From the NCBI GenBank assembly GCA_003220905.1, contig QHTS01000146.1:1-6112 (forward strand): DNA of 6,112 bases, read 5' to 3'. The DNA is from Gemmatimonadota bacterium. Lineage in GTDB: Bacteria > Gemmatimonadota > Gemmatimonadetes > Gemmatimonadales > GWC2-71-9. The notes below the pieces were generated by a model. That model saw nothing but the letters and a program-made list of their open reading frames with translations. It ran no database searches and was not told where the DNA came from. Below are positions 5,601-6,112 of this stretch, in pieces (positions within the stretch are counted from its first letter, which is position 1; each line of letters starts with the position of its first letter). The translations under genes and the position numbers were made by a program.

Positions 5601-6112
5601 GGATGGCGGCGCGGCGTTCCCGCAACGACCGGGCCCGGCGACCGGAGCGCACCGCGAGAATCTCCGCGATCACGGCGAGGGCCACCTGCTCCGCGCCGTC
5701 GGTCCCGATGTCCAACCCCACCGGCCCGTATACCCGCGTCTCGTCCATCGGCCCCTCGGCGGCGAGATTCCGGAGGATGCGCTCGGTGCGCTGGCGCGGT
5801 CCCAGCATCCCGACATAGGCGACTGGCGTCTTCAGGAGCGCGCGCACGTACGCCTGATCGTCGGCGAAGTTGTGGTTCATCACGACGGCGTAGCACTCGG
5901 CGTCGAGCGGGAGCACCGCGTCGAGCTCGTCCCCCGCGCTCTGAATGAGCGCCGCCGCCGCCGGAAACCGGTCGGCCGTGAGATACCCCGGCCGACGATC
6001 GACCACCACCACCCGAAACCCGATATCGGCGGCGAACCGTACCAGCGGCCGGGCATCGTCGCCCGCACCCAGGATCACCAGCTGGGGGGGAGGAACAAGC
6101 GCGTCAAAGAAG
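5584..6112 (-). CDS. xdhC: XdhC-family molybdenum-hydroxylase maturation protein, N-terminus cut by window edge
   Basis: The last 175 residues are visible and match the C-terminal Rossmann domain of XdhC/CoxF-type proteins. These bind the molybdenum cofactor and help insert the sulfurated form into xanthine dehydrogenase-type enzymes. The frame enters from the edge as FFDALVPPPQLVILGAG, the usual linker and dinucleotide-fold glycine loop; here the loop is GAGDDA, where many members have GAGH. Further family features are VVVVDRRPGYLTADRFP, VVMNHNFADDQAYVRALL, VAYVGMLGPRQRTERIL and GLDIGTDGAEQVALAVIAEIL. A GTG at 6078 could be mistaken for a start, but homology continues upstream of it, so the gene is partial and its N-terminal XdhC/CoxI domain lies beyond 6112. 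The stop overlaps the mocA start. Confidence 0.92.
   Translation of the reverse strand, partial: FFDALVPPPQLVILGAGDDARPLVRFAADIGFRVVVVDRRPGYLTADRFPAAAALIQSAGDELDAVLPLDAECYAVVMNHNFADDQAYVRALLKTPVAYVGMLGPRQRTERILRNLAAEGPMDETRVYGPVGLDIGTDGAEQVALAVIAEILAVRSGRRARSLRERRAAIHAPTD

Overview
This is a GC-rich bacterial chromosomal window, with strong G/C preference at third codon positions in every convincing gene. The mix of a large secreted lipoprotein with a beta-propeller-like C-terminus, a molybdenum-hydroxylase maturation pair and a NarL-type response regulator would fit a soil bacterium such as a member of Gemmatimonadota. That placement is an impression from protein style, not a demonstrated assignment.

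Layout. At the left edge (1-421, minus) lies the N-terminal receiver half of a response regulator, with a readable sigma70-like promoter and a strong Shine-Dalgarno. Divergent from it, 541-2034 (plus) encodes a complete 497-residue DUF2779-type protein. It combines a Cas4/RecB-like PD-(D/E)XK domain carrying four candidate Fe-S cysteines with a C-terminal DnaQ/RNase H-like (DEDD-type) exonuclease domain. A small unrecognised gene (2016-2336, minus) converges on it with a 19-bp overlap.

The unusual part is 2462-3160. It is a scar made of two broken genes joined through their 5' sides: the C-terminal part of a MocA-like nucleotidyltransferase (minus) abuts the exonuclease domain of a second DUF2779 protein (plus). 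Intact relatives of both lie in the same window, at 4995-5600 and 541-2034. The nuclease remnant is about 80% identical in protein to the intact copy, with no indels over 470 bp. The mocA remnant contains a 123-bp tract identical to the intact mocA, flanked by clearly diverged or unrelated sequence. Each remnant also lacks an internal block that is a multiple of three (93 bp and about 141 bp). The arrangement fits an old duplication of a nuclease...mocA segment, or import of a related one. It would then have decayed by deletion at the head-to-head junction, with a recent gene-conversion tract from the intact mocA.

To the right, all on the minus strand, are xdhC (5584 to beyond the right edge), mocA (4995-5600, overlapping xdhC by 17 bp) and a 571-residue lipoprotein gene (3240-4955). 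XdhC and MocA work together on the cytidylylated molybdenum cofactor of xanthine dehydrogenase/CO dehydrogenase-type enzymes, so such a hydroxylase probably lies upstream, beyond 6112. No RNA gene, CRISPR array, insertion sequence or phage gene was seen.
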